A stretch of DNA of 64,000 nt, taken from contig NC_092249.1 in the NCBI RefSeq assembly GCF_036320965.1, positions 11,047,447 through 11,111,446 on the forward strand. Reading direction: 5' to 3'. This document shows positions 24,398-34,284 of the stretch, in pieces; positions within the stretch are counted from its first letter, which is position 1, and each line of letters opens with the position of its first letter. The position numbers and the translations under genes are program-made. The notes beneath the pieces are model-generated. The model ran no database searches. It was not told the origin of the DNA and worked only from the letters and a program-made list of their open reading frames with translations. The DNA is from Panulirus ornatus (lineage: Eukaryota; Arthropoda; Malacostraca; Decapoda; Palinuridae).

Positions 24398-24600
24398 CTG
24401 GGGATTGGGGAGAAAGAATACTTCCCACGTATTCTCTGCATGTCATAGAAGGTGATTAAAAGGGGAGAGAGCGCAGGGCTGAAAATCCTCCTCTCTCATT
24501 TTTGATTTTACAAAAGAAAGAACAGAGAAGGGAGCCAAGTGAGGATATTCCCTCTAAGGCTGTCTTCTGTTCTTAACACTACCTCGCTAACGCAGGAACA
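24394..24600 (+). mobile_element. mini-A non-autonomous element, 5'-complete
   Basis: Starts ATCCCTGGGGATTGGGG and shows the leader hairpin GAATAC-TTCCCAC-GTATTC, the middle block (AAGAACAGAGAAGGGAGCC, GAGGATATTCCCTCTAAGGC) and the 3' module TTCTTAACACTACCTCGCTAACGC. It abuts the 5' end of the preceding LINE head-to-head, making a palindromic joint. Its last bases give way to RTE-A 3'UTR sequence at 24601. Confidence 0.8.
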
Positions 24601-24728
24601 GATGAAGGCTGCAAGTATGAAGTATGAATAGGTACATGTGTATATATGTATATGTCTTTGTATGTATATGTATGTATAAGTTGAAATGCATGGGTATATA
24701 TATGCGCATGTGTGGGCATTTATGTATA
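24601..24728 (+). mobile_element. RTE-A 3'UTR internal fragment
   Basis: Sense fragment of the TATG-rich part of the long 3'UTR (GATGAAGGCTGCAAGTATGA, GTATAAGTTGAAATG, TGTGTGGGC). Non-coding. Ends in the T-rich antisense tail of the next copy. Confidence 0.7.
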
Positions 24729-25851
24729 TTTTTTTTTCTTTTTTTGATTTGTCGCTGTCTCCCGCGTTTGCGAGGTAGCGCAAGGAAACAGACGAAAGAA
24801 ATGGCCCAACCCACCCCCATACACATGTATATACATACGTCCACACACGCAAATACACATACATACACAGCTTTCCATGGTTTACCCCAGACGCTTCACA
24901 TGCCTTGATTCCATCCACCGACAGCACGTCAACCCCAGTATACCACATCGCTCCAATTCACTCTATTCCTTGCCCTCCTTTCACCCTCCTGCATGTTCAG
25001 GCCCCGATCACACAAAATCTTTTTCACTCCATCTTTCCACCTCCAATTTGGTCTCCCTCTTCTCCTCGTTCCCTCCACCTCCGACACATATATCCTCTTG
25101 GTCAATCTTTCCTCACTCATTCTCTCCATGTGCCCAAACCATTTCAAAACACCCTCTTCTGCTCTCTCAACCACGCTCTTTTTATTTCCACACATCTCTC
25201 TTACCCTTACGTTACTTAATCGATCAAACCACCTCACACCACACATTGTCCTCAAACATCTCATTTCCAGCATATCCATCCTCCTGCGCACAACTCTATC
25301 CATAGCCCACGCCTCGCAACCATACAACATTGTTGGAACCACTATTCCTTCAAACATACCCATTTTTGCTTTCCGAGATAATGTTCTCGACTTCCACACA
25401 TTCTTCAAGGCTCCCAGAATTTTCGCCCCCTCCCCCACCCTATGATCCACTTCCGCTTTCATGGTTCCATCCTCTGCCAGATCCACTCCCAGATATCTAA
25501 AACACTTCACTTCCTCCAGTTTTTCTCCATTCAAACTCACCTCCCAATTGACTTGACCCTCAACCCTACTGTACCTAATAACCTTGCTCTTATTCACATT
25601 TACTCTTAACTTTCTTCTTTCACACACTTTACCAAACTCAGTCACCAGCTTCTGCAGTTTCTCACATGAATCAGCCACCAGCGCTGTATCATCAGCGAAC
25701 AACAACTGACTCACTTCCCAAGCTCTCTCATCCCCAACAGACTTCATACTTGCCCCTCTTTCCAAAACTCTTGCATTCACCTCCCTAACAACCCCATCCA
25801 TAAACAAATTAAACAACCATGGAGACATCACACACCCCTGCCGCAAACCTA
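24729..25851 (-). mobile_element. RTE-A LINE 3' fragment, short-3'UTR type, 5'-truncated in the RT
   Basis: Antisense tail, 3' stem-loop with GCGTTTGCGAGG, short 3'UTR, and uninterrupted coding sequence back to RT motif B, where it stops at 25851. Divergence from 30971-34098 and 36654-39966 is low, so it is a young insertion. Confidence 0.92.
24929..25846 (-). CDS. RTE-A RT palm and C-terminal region (305 codons, partial)
   Basis: Uninterrupted from RQGCVMSPWLFNLFMDG (motif B) through LLFADDTALVADS (motif C), RKLRVNVNKSKVI, CFRYLGVDLAEDG and the complete C-terminal region to RNRVNWSDVVYWG. In the family these residues form the RT palm, thumb and a conserved C-terminal segment with spaced Cys/His/Trp residues. 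The 5' half, including the motif A aspartates, is missing, so no activity is expected. Confidence 0.8.
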   Translation of the reverse strand: MRQGCVMSPWLFNLFMDGVVREVNARVLERGASMKSVGDERAWEVSQLLFADDTALVADSCEKLQKLVTEFGKVCERRKLRVNVNKSKVIRYSRVEGQVNWEVSLNGEKLEEVKCFRYLGVDLAEDGTMKAEVDHRVGEGAKILGALKNVWKSRTLSRKAKMGMFEGIVVPTMLYGCEAWAMDRVVRRRMDMLEMRCLRTMCGVRWFDRLSNVRVREMCGNKKSVVERAEEGVLKWFGHMERMSEERLTKRIYVSEVEGTRRRGRPNWRWKDGVKKILCDRGLNMQEGERRARNRVNWSDVVYWG

Positions 25852-25973
25852 TGTATATACGTGTGTATATTGGTGAGTTGGCCCATTCTTTCGTCTATTT
25901 CCTTGCACTACCTCGCTAACGCAGGAGACGGCGACTAAGTATGATAAAAGAAAAAATATCTATCTATAGATGT
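25852..25973 (+). mobile_element. RTE-A 3' terminus, sense fragment, with tail
   Basis: GGCCCATTCTTTCGTCTATT, CACTACCTCGCTAACGCAGG and GACTAAGTATGATAAAAG are the last ~95 bp of RTE-A. An A-rich then TATC-like tail follows (25940-25973). Joined head-on to the truncated minus copy on its left. Confidence 0.8.
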
Positions 25974-26267
25974 ATATATGGATGGAGTGATAAGAGAGAT
26001 GAAAGTAAAACTAGGGAAAGGGGATGCAGTGATAGAGTGTGGCGATGCGGTATGGTGGGGAAAGGCAAGCCTGTTTGTAGATGATACTATGTTGTTTGCT
26101 GAGAGTGAAGAGGAGTTGCAGAAGGTTGTGTGTAAGTGTCAGCAACTGAATGTAAATGCAAATTACAGAGAAGGAATGGTGTCTAAAAGGAAATAGTGGA
26201 AGTATAGATTTTGCACAACCAAAGAGAGTGAAAGGAGTAAGTGTCCTTAACAGTGTTTTGTGTATGG

Positions 26268-26269
<2 letters not shown>

Positions 26270-26351
<82 letters not shown>
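26270..26351. repeat. (GA)n microsatellite inside the RTE-B RT
   Basis: About 41 GA units, perfect. Lies between the part encoding motif C/VNAN and the YLG block, replacing about 10-20 RT codons. On the sense strand it happens to read as alternating Arg-Glu. Confidence 0.95.
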
Positions 26352-26354
<3 letters not shown>

Positions 26355-26757
26355 GAAGAGGTGAGAGAATCTGATTATTTAGGAGCTGTCTTGGGTAAGT
26401 TTGGTGATATGGAAGAAGAGATAGGGGAGAGAGCAGCACAGGGTAGAAGAGTTACTAAGTCCTTTAATAGAATAATGAAGGGTAGAGGTATAAGTATGGA
26501 AGTGAAGAGGGGATTAAGGTACAACATATTCCTTCTAACCCTGATCTATGCAGCCAAAACATGGACATGGAATGAGTCACACAGGTGAAAAATCCAGGCT
26601 GTGGAAATGAGCTATCTGAGTAGAGCATGTGATATGAGATGAAATGAAGGAAGAAAGGACAAGATGTATGAGAGATGTGGTATGGCAGGGAATGCAAAGG
26701 GAATGAATTTTGGAGTGGTAAAGTGGGTAAACAAATACTTTAAGGTGGTTTGGGCAT

Positions 26758-26807
26758 GTAGAAAGAATACAAGACTGGAAAAACTTCCAGTCTTGCATTC
26801 TTTCTAC
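26758..26807. repeat. 23-bp inverted repeat (foldback), 4-nt loop
   Basis: Left arm 26758-26780 and right arm 26785-26807 are reverse complements with one mismatch; the loop is AAAC. The left arm is the end of the RTE-B HVERMQDW-like coding segment. Directly downstream TGTACGATAGTGCAATT is present twice (about 26811-26847). Confidence 0.9.
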
Positions 26808-27056
26808 AAGTGTACGATAGTGCAATTTAATTGTACGATAGTGCAATTAAAGGGGTTGGTGTGAGAGGAAAACAATCTGTGCTGGGGGAAATTTAGTGGA
26901 AGAATACTGGAGGGAGAGAAATGGTGGAACAATACATGAACCGGTATATGTGAGGTATGCCTGTAAGGACAGGGATAAGTGGAGACTTTGGCCATGGCCA
27001 CCCCCTTGATGGGAGCTCATGGAGGAAATGGCCATCAGAGATATGAGTGGATATAT

Positions 27057-27280
27057 AGTTTCAAATCCTATTCACTTCTAATGAAACCCATGCCATCACC
27101 TCTGATTTCATCGATGAAAACTTACAGAAATGTAAAATGTCACACATAGGTACTGACAAAACAGTCTCATGAAAATCTCAATTCAAAGGGGTACATCTTA
27201 ATCCTGCTGCTAATGATAGCTTAACCTTGACACTGAAGAAGCCCCTAAAGGAGTTTTAGAGTTATATCATAGTATCAAAG
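27057..27280. other. Apparently unique DNA
   Basis: 224 bp with no similarity to any repeat in the window and no convincing ORF, splice-bounded exon or RNA. One of only two sizeable non-repetitive stretches here. Confidence 0.6.
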
Positions 27281-30200
27281 AACACTTCCCATGCATTCCT
27301 CATGTGTCACTGAAGGCGACTAAAGGGGACCGAGGCGGGGGGGCTAGAAACCCTGTATTTTAACTTTCTAAAAGGGGATACAAAAGAAGTCACGCATGAA
27401 GTGCTCATCCTTCTCAAAGGCTCAGGTTGGGGTGTCCAAATGTGTGTGGATGTAATCAAGATGAGAAAAAAGGAGAGATAGGTAGTATGTTTGAGGAAAG
27501 GAACCTGGATGTTTTGGCTCCGAGTGAAACGAAGCTCAAGGGTAAAGGGGAAGAGTGGTTTGGGAATGTCCTAGGAGTAAAGTCAGGGTTTAGTGAGAGG
27601 ACAAGGGCAAGGGAAGGAATAGCACTACTCCTGAAACAGGAGTGGTGGGAGTATGTAATAGAGTGTAAGAAAGTAAACTCTAGATTGATATGGGAAAAAC
27701 TGGAAGTGGATGGAGAGAGATGGGTGATTATTGGTGCATATGCACCTGGGCATGAGAAGAAAGATCATGAGAGGCAAGTGTTTTGGGAGCATCTGAATGA
27801 GTGTGTTAGTAGTTTTGATGCATGAAACTGGGTTATAGTAATGGGTGATTTGAATGCAAAGGTGAGTAATGTGGCAGTTGAGGGAATAATTGGTGTACAT
27901 GGAGGGTTCAGTGTTGTAAATGGAAATGGTGAGGAGCTTGTAGATTTATGTGCTGAAAAAGGACTGGTGATCGGGAATACCTGGTTTAAAAAGAGATATA
28001 CATAAGTATACGTATGTAAGTAGGAGATATGGCCAGAGAGCATTACTGGATTACGTGTTAATTGATAGGCGCGTGAAAGAGAGACTTTTGGATATTAATG
28101 TGCTGAGAGGTGCAACTGGAGGGATGTCTGATCATTATCTTGTGGAGGCAAAGGTGAAGATTTGTAGAGGTTTTCAGAAAAGAAGAGAGAATGTTGGGGT
28201 GAGGAGAGTGGTGAGAGTAAGTGGGCTTGGGAAGGAGACTTGTGTGAGGAAGTACCAGGAGAGACTGAGTACAGAATGGAAAAAGGTGAGAACAAAGGAT
28301 GTAAGGGGAGTGGGGGGAGGAATGAGATGTATTTAGGGAAGCAGTGATGGCTTGCACAAAAGATGCTTGTGGCATTAGAAGCGTGGGAGGTGGGTAGATT
28401 AGAAAGGGTAGTGAGTGGTGGGAAGAAGAAGTACGGTTATTAGTGAAAAAGAAGAGAGAAGCATTTGGACGATTTTTGCAGGGAAATGATGCAAATGACT
28501 GGGAGATGTATAAAAGAAAGAGGCAGGAGGTCAAGAGAAAGGTGCAAGAGGTGAAAAAGAGGGCAAATAAGAGTTGGGGTGAGAGAGTATCACTGAATTT
28601 TAGGAAGAATAAAAAGATTTTTTTTTTTTTCCAAAAGAAGGAACAGAGAAGAGGTCCAGGTGAGGATATTCCCTCAAAGGCCCAGTCCTCTGTTCTTAAC
28701 GCTACCTCGCTATCGCGGGAAATAGCAAATAGTATGAAAAAAAAAAAAAAGATGTTTTGGAAGGAGGTAAATAAAATGCATAAGACAAGGGAACAAATGG
28801 GAACATCGTAGAAGGGGGCTAATGAGGAGGTGATACCAAGAAGTGGTGATGTGAGAAGGAGATGGAGTGAGTATTTTGAAGGTTTGTTGAATGTGTTCGA
28901 TGACAGAGTGGCAGATATAGGGTATTTTGGTCGAGGTGGTGTGCAAAGTGAGAGGTTTAGAGAGAAAGATTTGGTAAACAGAGAAGAGGTAGTAAAGGCT
29001 TTGCGGAAGATGAAAGCCGGCAAGGCAGCCGGTTTGGATGGTATTGCAGTGGAATTTATTAAAAAAAAGGAGGTGACTGTATTGTTGACTGGTTGGTATG
29101 GTTATTCAATGTATGTACGAGTCATGGTGAGGTGCCTGAGGATTGGCAGAATGCTTGCACAGTGCCACTGTACAAAGGCAAAGGGGATAAAAGTGAGTGC
29201 TCAAATACACAGAGGTATAAGTTTGTAGAGTATTTCTGGGAAATTATATGGGAAGGTTTATTTGAGAGGGTGAAGGCATGTACAGAGCATCAGATTGGGG
29301 AAGAGCAGTGTGGTTTCAGAAGTGGTAGAGGATGTGTGGATCAGGTGTTTGCTTTGAAGAATGTATGTGAAAAATACTTTGAAAAGCAAATGGATTTGTA
29401 TGTAGCATTTATGGATCTGGAGAAGGCATATGATAGAGTTGACAGAGATGCTCTCTGGAAGGTATTAAGAATACATGGTGTGGGAGGCAAGTTGTTAGAA
29501 GCAGTGAAAAGTTTTTATCGAGGATGTAAGACATGTGTACGTGTAGGAAGAGAAGAAAGTGATTGGTTCTTAGTGAATGTTGGTTTGCGGCAGGGATGTG
29601 TGATGTCTCCATGGTTGTTTAATTTGTTTATGGATGGGGTTGTTAGGGAGGTGAATGCATGAGTTTTGGAAAGAGGGGCAAGTATGTAGTCTGTTGTGGA
29701 TGAGAGAGCTTGGGAGGTGAGTCAGTTGTTGTTTGCTGATGATACAGCACTGGTGGCTGATTCATGTGAGAAACTGCAGAAGCTGGTGACTGAGTTTGGT
29801 AAAGTGTGTGAAAGAAGAAAGCTGAGAGTAATGTGAATAATAGCAAGGTTATTAGGTAAAATAGGGTTGAGGGACAAGTCAATTGGGAGGTAAGTCTGAG
29901 TGGAAAACAACTGGAGGAAGTAAAGTGTTTTAGATGTCTGGGATAGGATTTGGCAGCGGATGGAACCATGGAAGCCGAAGTGAATCATTGGGTGGGGTAG
30001 GGGGTGAAAGTTCTGGGAGCGTTGAAAAATGTGTGGAAGTCGAGAACATTATCTTGGAAAGCAAAAATGGATATGTAGGAAGGAATAGTGGTTCCAAAAA
30101 TGTTATTTGGTTGCGAGGCATGGGCTATAGATAGAACTGTGCAGAGGAGGGTGGATGTGCTGGAAATGCGATGTTTGAGGACAATATATGGTGTGAGGTG

Positions 30201-30948
30201 GTTTGATCGAGTAAGTAATGAAAGGGTAAGAGAGATGTGTGGTAATAAAAAGAGTGTGGTTAAGAGAGCAGAAGAGGGTGTTTTGAAATGGTTTGGTCAC
30301 ATGGAGAGAATGAGTGAGGAAAGATTGACCAAGAGGATATGTGTGTCAGAGGTGGAGGGAACGAGGAGAAGTGAGATACCAAATTGGATGTGGAAAGATG
30401 GAGTGAAAAAGATTTTGAGTGATTGGGGCCTGAACATGCAGGAGGGTGAAAGGCGCGCAAGGAATAGAATGAATTGGAACGATGTCGTATACTGGGAACA
30501 ACGTGCTGTCAATGGATTAAACCAGGGCATGTGAAGTGTCTGGGGTAAACCATGGAAAATTTTGTGGGGCCTGGATGTGGAGAGGGAGCTGTGGTTTTGG
30601 TGCATTATACATGACAGCTAGAGACTGAGTGTGAACGACTGTGGCCTTTGTTCTTTTCCTAGCGCTACCTCGTGCACATGCTGGGGGGAGGAGGTTGTCA
30701 TTTCATGTGTTTTGAGGTGGCGACGGGAATGAATAAGGGCAGACAGTATGAATTATATACATGTGTTTATATGTATATGTCCGTGCGTGTATATATATAT
30801 GTATAAGTCGAGATGTATAGGTATGTATATGTGCGTGTGTGGACGTGTATGTATATTCATGTGTATGTGGGTGGGTTGGGCCAATCTTTCGCCTGTTTCC
30901 TTGCGCTACCTCGCTAACGCGGGAGACAGTGACAAAGTATATTAAAAC
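27281..30948 (+). mobile_element. RTE-A LINE, nearly full-length, long-3'UTR type, with mini-A insertion
   Basis: Starts inside the leader (only ~25 nt of the 5' end missing). Endonuclease: 27427-27825 (ETKLKGKGEEWFG, AYAPGHEKK), then MSDHYLVEAKV at 28055-28336. The linker is interrupted by a mini-A insertion at 28619-28745. RT: 28830-29228, then 29093-29662 with FRSGRGCVDQ, FMDLEKAYDRVDRDALW and GLRQGCVMSPW, then FADDTALVA at about 29730. C-terminal region 30088-30534, whose open frame extends to RAVNGLNQGM (older-type C-terminus). The 3'UTR is long; tail TATATTAAAAC. Multiple frameshifts and stops. Confidence 0.93.
28619..28745 (+). mobile_element. mini-A insertion flanked by an 8-bp target-site duplication
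   Basis: 5'-truncated mini-A (starts CCAAAAGAAGGAACAGAG after a T run, ends AAATAGCAAATAGTATG plus A run). It interrupts RTE-A linker codons. AAAAAGAT occurs on both sides (28611-28618 and 28746-28753) while uninterrupted LINE copies have it once, which is what target-primed reverse transcription leaves. This is the clearest mobilisation event in the window. Confidence 0.85.
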
Positions 30949-30970
30949 AATGAACAAAATCCATTCATAA
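30949..30970. other. Short non-LINE spacer
   Basis: About 22 bp (ACAATGAACAAAATCCATTC) between the tail of one plus-strand LINE and the 5'-truncated start of the next. Confidence 0.6.
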
Positions 30971-33900
30971 AAATGTGTGGATGTAACCAAGATGTGAAAA
31001 AAGGAGAGACAGGTAGTGTGTTTGAGGAAAGGAACCTGGAGGTTTTGGCTCTGAGTGAAACGAAGCTCAAGGGTAAAGGGGAAGAGTGGTTTGGGAATGT
31101 CTTGGGAGTAAAGTCAGGGGTTAGTGAGAGGACAAGAGCAAGGGAAGGAGTAGCAATACTCCTGAAACAGGAGTTGTGGGAGTATGTGATAGAATGTAAG
31201 AAAGTAAATTCTCGATTAATATGGGTAAAACTGAAAGTTGATGGAGAGAGGTGGGTGATTATTGGTGCATATGCACCTGGGCATGAGAAGAAAGATCATG
31301 AGAGGCAAGTGTTTTGGGAGCAGCTGAATGAGTGTGTTAGTGGTTTTGATGCACGAGACCGGGTTATAGTGATGGGTGATTTGAATGCAAAGGTGAGTAA
31401 TGTGGCAGTTGAGAGAATAATTGGTATACATGGGGTGTTCAGTGTTGTAAATGGAAATGGTGAAGAGCTTGTAGATTTATGTGCTGAAAAAGGACTGATG
31501 ATTGGGAATACCTGGTTTAAAAAGCGAGATATACATAAGTATACTTATGTAAGTAGGAGAGATGGCCAGAGAGCGTTATTGGATTACGTGTTAATTGACA
31601 GGCGTGCGAAAGAGAGACTTTTGGATGTTAATGTGCTGAGAGGTGCAACTGGAGGGATGTCTGATCATTATCTTGTGGAGGCTAAGGTGAAGATTTGTAT
31701 GGGTTTTCAGAAAAGAAGAGTGAATGTTGGGGTGAAGAGGGTGGTGAGAGTAAGTGAGCTTGGGAAGGAGACCTGTGTGAGGAAGTACCAGGAGAGACTG
31801 AGTACAGAATGGAAAAAGGTGAGAACAATGGAAGTAAGGAGAGTGGGGGAGGAATGGGATGTATTTAGGGAATCAGTGATGGATTGCGCAAAAGATGCTT
31901 GTGGCATGAGAAGAGTGGGAGGTGGGTTGATTAGAAAGGGTAGTGAGTGGTGGGATGAAGAAGTAAGAGTATTAGTGAAAGAGAAGAGAGAGGCATTTGG
32001 ACGATTTTTGCAGGGAAAAAATGCAATTGAGTGGGAGATGTATAAAAGAGACAGGAGGTCAAGAGAAAGGTGCAAGAGGCGAAAAAAAGGGCAAATGAGA
32101 GTTGGGGTGAGAGAGTATCATTAAATTTTAGGGAGAATAAAAAGATGTTCTGGAAGGAGGTAAATAAAGTGCGTAAGACAAGGGAGCAAATGGGAACTTC
32201 AGTGAAGGGCACAAATGGGGAGGTGATAACAAGTAGTGGTGATGTGAGAAGGAGATGGAGTGAGTATTTTGAAAGTTTGTTGAATGTGTTTGATGATAGA
32301 GTGGCAGATATAGGGTGTTTTGGTCGAGGTGGTGTGCAAAGTGAGAGGGTTAGGGAAAATGATTTGGTAAACAGAGAAGAGGTAGTGAAAGCTTTGCGGA
32401 AGATGAAAGCCGGCAAGGCAGCAGGTTTGGATGGTATTGCAGTGGAATTTATTAAAAAAGGGGGTGACTGTATTGTTGACTGGTTGGTAAGGTTATCTAA
32501 TGTATGTATGACTCATGGTGAGGTGCCTGAGGATTGGCGGAATGCGTGCATAGTGCCACTGTACAAAGGCAAAGGGGATAAGAGTGAGTGCTCAAATTAC
32601 AGAGGTATAAGTTTGTTGAGTATTCCTGGTAAATTATATGGGAGGGTATTGATTGAGAGGGTGAAGGCATGTACAGAGCATCAGATTGGGGAAGAGCAGT
32701 GTGGTTTCAGAAGTGGTAGAGGATGTGTGGATCAGGTGTTTGCTTTGAAGAATGTATGTGAGAAATACTTAGAAAAGCAAATGGATTTGTATGTAGCATT
32801 TATGGATCTGGAGAAGGCATATGATAGAGTTGATAGAGATGCTCTGTGGAAGGTATTAAGAATATATGGTGTGGGAGGAAAGTTGTTAGAAGCAGTGAAA
32901 AGTTTTTATCGAGGATGTAAGGCATGTGTACGTGTAGGAAGAGACGAAAGTGACTGGTTCTCAGTGAATGTAGGTTTGCGGCAGGGGTGTGTGATGTCTC
33001 CATGGTTGTTTAATTTGTTTATGGATGGGGTTGTTAGGGAGGTAAATGCAAGAGTTTTGGAAAGAGGGGCAAGTATGAAGTCTGTTGGGGATGAGAGAGC
33101 TTGGGAAGTGAGTCAGTGTTGTTCGCTGATGATACAGCGCTGGTGGCTGATTCATGTGAGAAACTGCAGAAGCTGGTGACTGAGTTTGGTAAAGTGTGTG
33201 GAAGAAGAAAGTTAAGAGTAAATGTGAAAAAGAGCAAGGTTATTTGGTACAGTAGGGTTGAGGGTCAAGTCAATTGGGAGGTGAGTTTGAATGGAGAAAA
33301 ACTGGAGGAAGTGAAGTGTTTTAGATATCTGGGAGTGGATCTGGCAGTGGATGGAAACATGGAAGCGGAAGTGGATCATAGGGTGGAGGAGGGGGCGAAA
33401 ATTCTGGGGGCCTTGACAAATGTGTGGAAGTCGAGAACATTATCTCGGAAAGCAAAAATGGGTATGTTTGAAGGAATAGTGGTTCCAACAATGTTGTATG
33501 GTTGCGAGGCGTGGGCTATGGATAGAGTTGTGCGCAGGAGGATGGATGTGCTGGAAATGAGATGTTTGAGGACAATGTGTGGTGTGAGGTGGTTTGATCG
33601 AGTGAGTAACGTAAGGGTAAGAGAGATGTGTGGAAATAAAAAGAGCGTGGTTGAGAGAGCAGAAGAGGGTGTTTTGAAGTGGTTTGGGCACATGGAGAGA
33701 ATGAGTGGGGAAAGATTGACCAAGAGGATATATGTGTCGGAGGTGGAGGGAACGAGGAGAAGAGGGAGACCAAATTGGAGGTGGAAAGATGGAGTGAAAA
33801 AGATTTTGTGTGATCGGGGCCTGAACATGCAGGAGGGAGAAAGGAGGGCAAGGAATAGAGTAAATTGGAGCGATGTGGTATACTGGGGTTGACGTGCTGT

Positions 33901-34098
33901 CAGTGGATTGAATCAAGGCATGTGAAGCGTCTGGGGTAAACCATGGAAAGCTGTGTAGGTGTGTATATTTGCGTGTGTGGACGTATGTATATACATGTGT
34001 ATGGGGGGGGGGTTGGGCCATTTCTTTCGTCTGTTTCCTTGCGCTACCTCGCAAACGCGGGAGACAGCGACAAAGTATAATAAAAAAAATAAAAAAAT
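30971..34098 (+). mobile_element. RTE-A LINE, young, near-complete, short-3'UTR type
   Basis: Lacks only the leader and the first ~24 codons. Contains the full endonuclease, linker, RT and C-terminal region, the short 3'UTR, the 3' stem-loop (TCGCAAACGCGGG) and an A-rich TAAAAAAAATAAAA tail. Very similar to 36654-39966. Confidence 0.95.
30973..33892 (+). pseudogene. RTE-A polyprotein (endonuclease-RT), two frameshifts
   Basis: Endonuclease segment 30973-32124: LSETKLKGKGEEW (metal-binding Glu), GAYAPGHEKK, IVMGDLNAKV (Asp/Asn), GGMSDHYLVEA (catalytic Ser-Asp-His). A 4-nt deletion near 32049 shifts frame in the basic linker. RT segment 32070-33179: AGLDGIAVEF, NYRGISLLSIPGKLYG, QCGFRSGRGCVDQ, FMDLEKAYDRVDRDALW (motif A), GLRQGCVMSPWLFNLFMDG (motif B). 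A 1-nt deletion near 33113 falls just before motif C. 33101-33892 then carries FADDTALVADS and the whole C-terminal region. All catalytic motifs are present on the DNA. Like other RTE elements it is a single ORF with no RNase H. Confidence 0.9.
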
Positions 34099-34149
34099 GA
34101 CTGTGGTATAGTCAACCCAAAACTAATGTTATTCTGACTCCTATCTTCT
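34099..34149. other. Short unassigned spacer
   Basis: About 50 bp with no match to the repeats in the window. Confidence 0.5.
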
Positions 34150-34284
34150 TTTCTTTCTTTCAAACTATTCGCCATTTCCCGCTTTAGCGAGGTAGCGTTA
34201 AGAACAGAGAACTGGGCCTTTGAGGAAATATCCTCACCTGGCCCCCTTCTCTGTTCCTTCTTTTGGAAAATCAAAAAAAAAAAA
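34150..34284 (-). mobile_element. mini-A non-autonomous element, 5'-truncated
   Basis: Antisense 3' half of mini-A: AAACTATTCGCCATTTCCCG, TTTAGCGAGGTAGCGTTAAG, ACTGGGCCTTTGAGG, then CTTCTTTTGGAAAATC and an A run. The leader is absent. Confidence 0.8.

Larger units (their letters stand above)
25974..27056 (+). mobile_element. Second RTE-like LINE (RTE-B), 5'-truncated
   Basis: Encodes a different RT end: MDGVIREMKVKLGKG, then LFVDDTMLFAESEEELQKVV (motif C as VDD rather than ADD). After a (GA)n tract come ESDYLGAVLGKFGDMEEEIGE, VKRGLRYNIFLLTLIYAAKT and a degraded C-terminal region up to about 26760. 26808-27056 is probable 3' coding/UTR remnant. Similarity to RTE-A is only at family level. Several stops and frameshifts; 5'-truncated at the MDGV codons. 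Confidence 0.75.

Noticed and set aside
24993..25445. Recurrent plus-strand 150-codon open frame (starts [20 protein letters not shown]), also at 33376, 36916, 44440, 47399, 49073, 51994 and 61679
   Set aside because: It is always the exact antisense of the RTE-A C-terminal region. Its openness follows from codon constraint on the other strand; there is no separate signal for a gene.
26011..26439. Minus-strand frame with Ser-Leu repeats and plus-strand Arg-Glu repeats
   Set aside because: Both are translations of the (GA)n microsatellite within RTE-B.
27057..27280. Small host gene or ncRNA in the unique stretch
   Set aside because: Stops in all frames at short intervals, no splice-bounded exon and no recognisable RNA motif.
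28700..28735. HDV-ribozyme-like string (GGGAAATGGCGAATAG, as in the mini-A 3' end)
   Set aside because: It resembles part of the HDV core, but there is no surrounding double pseudoknot; the match is short and probably coincidental. Only the 5' leader deserves a ribozyme test.
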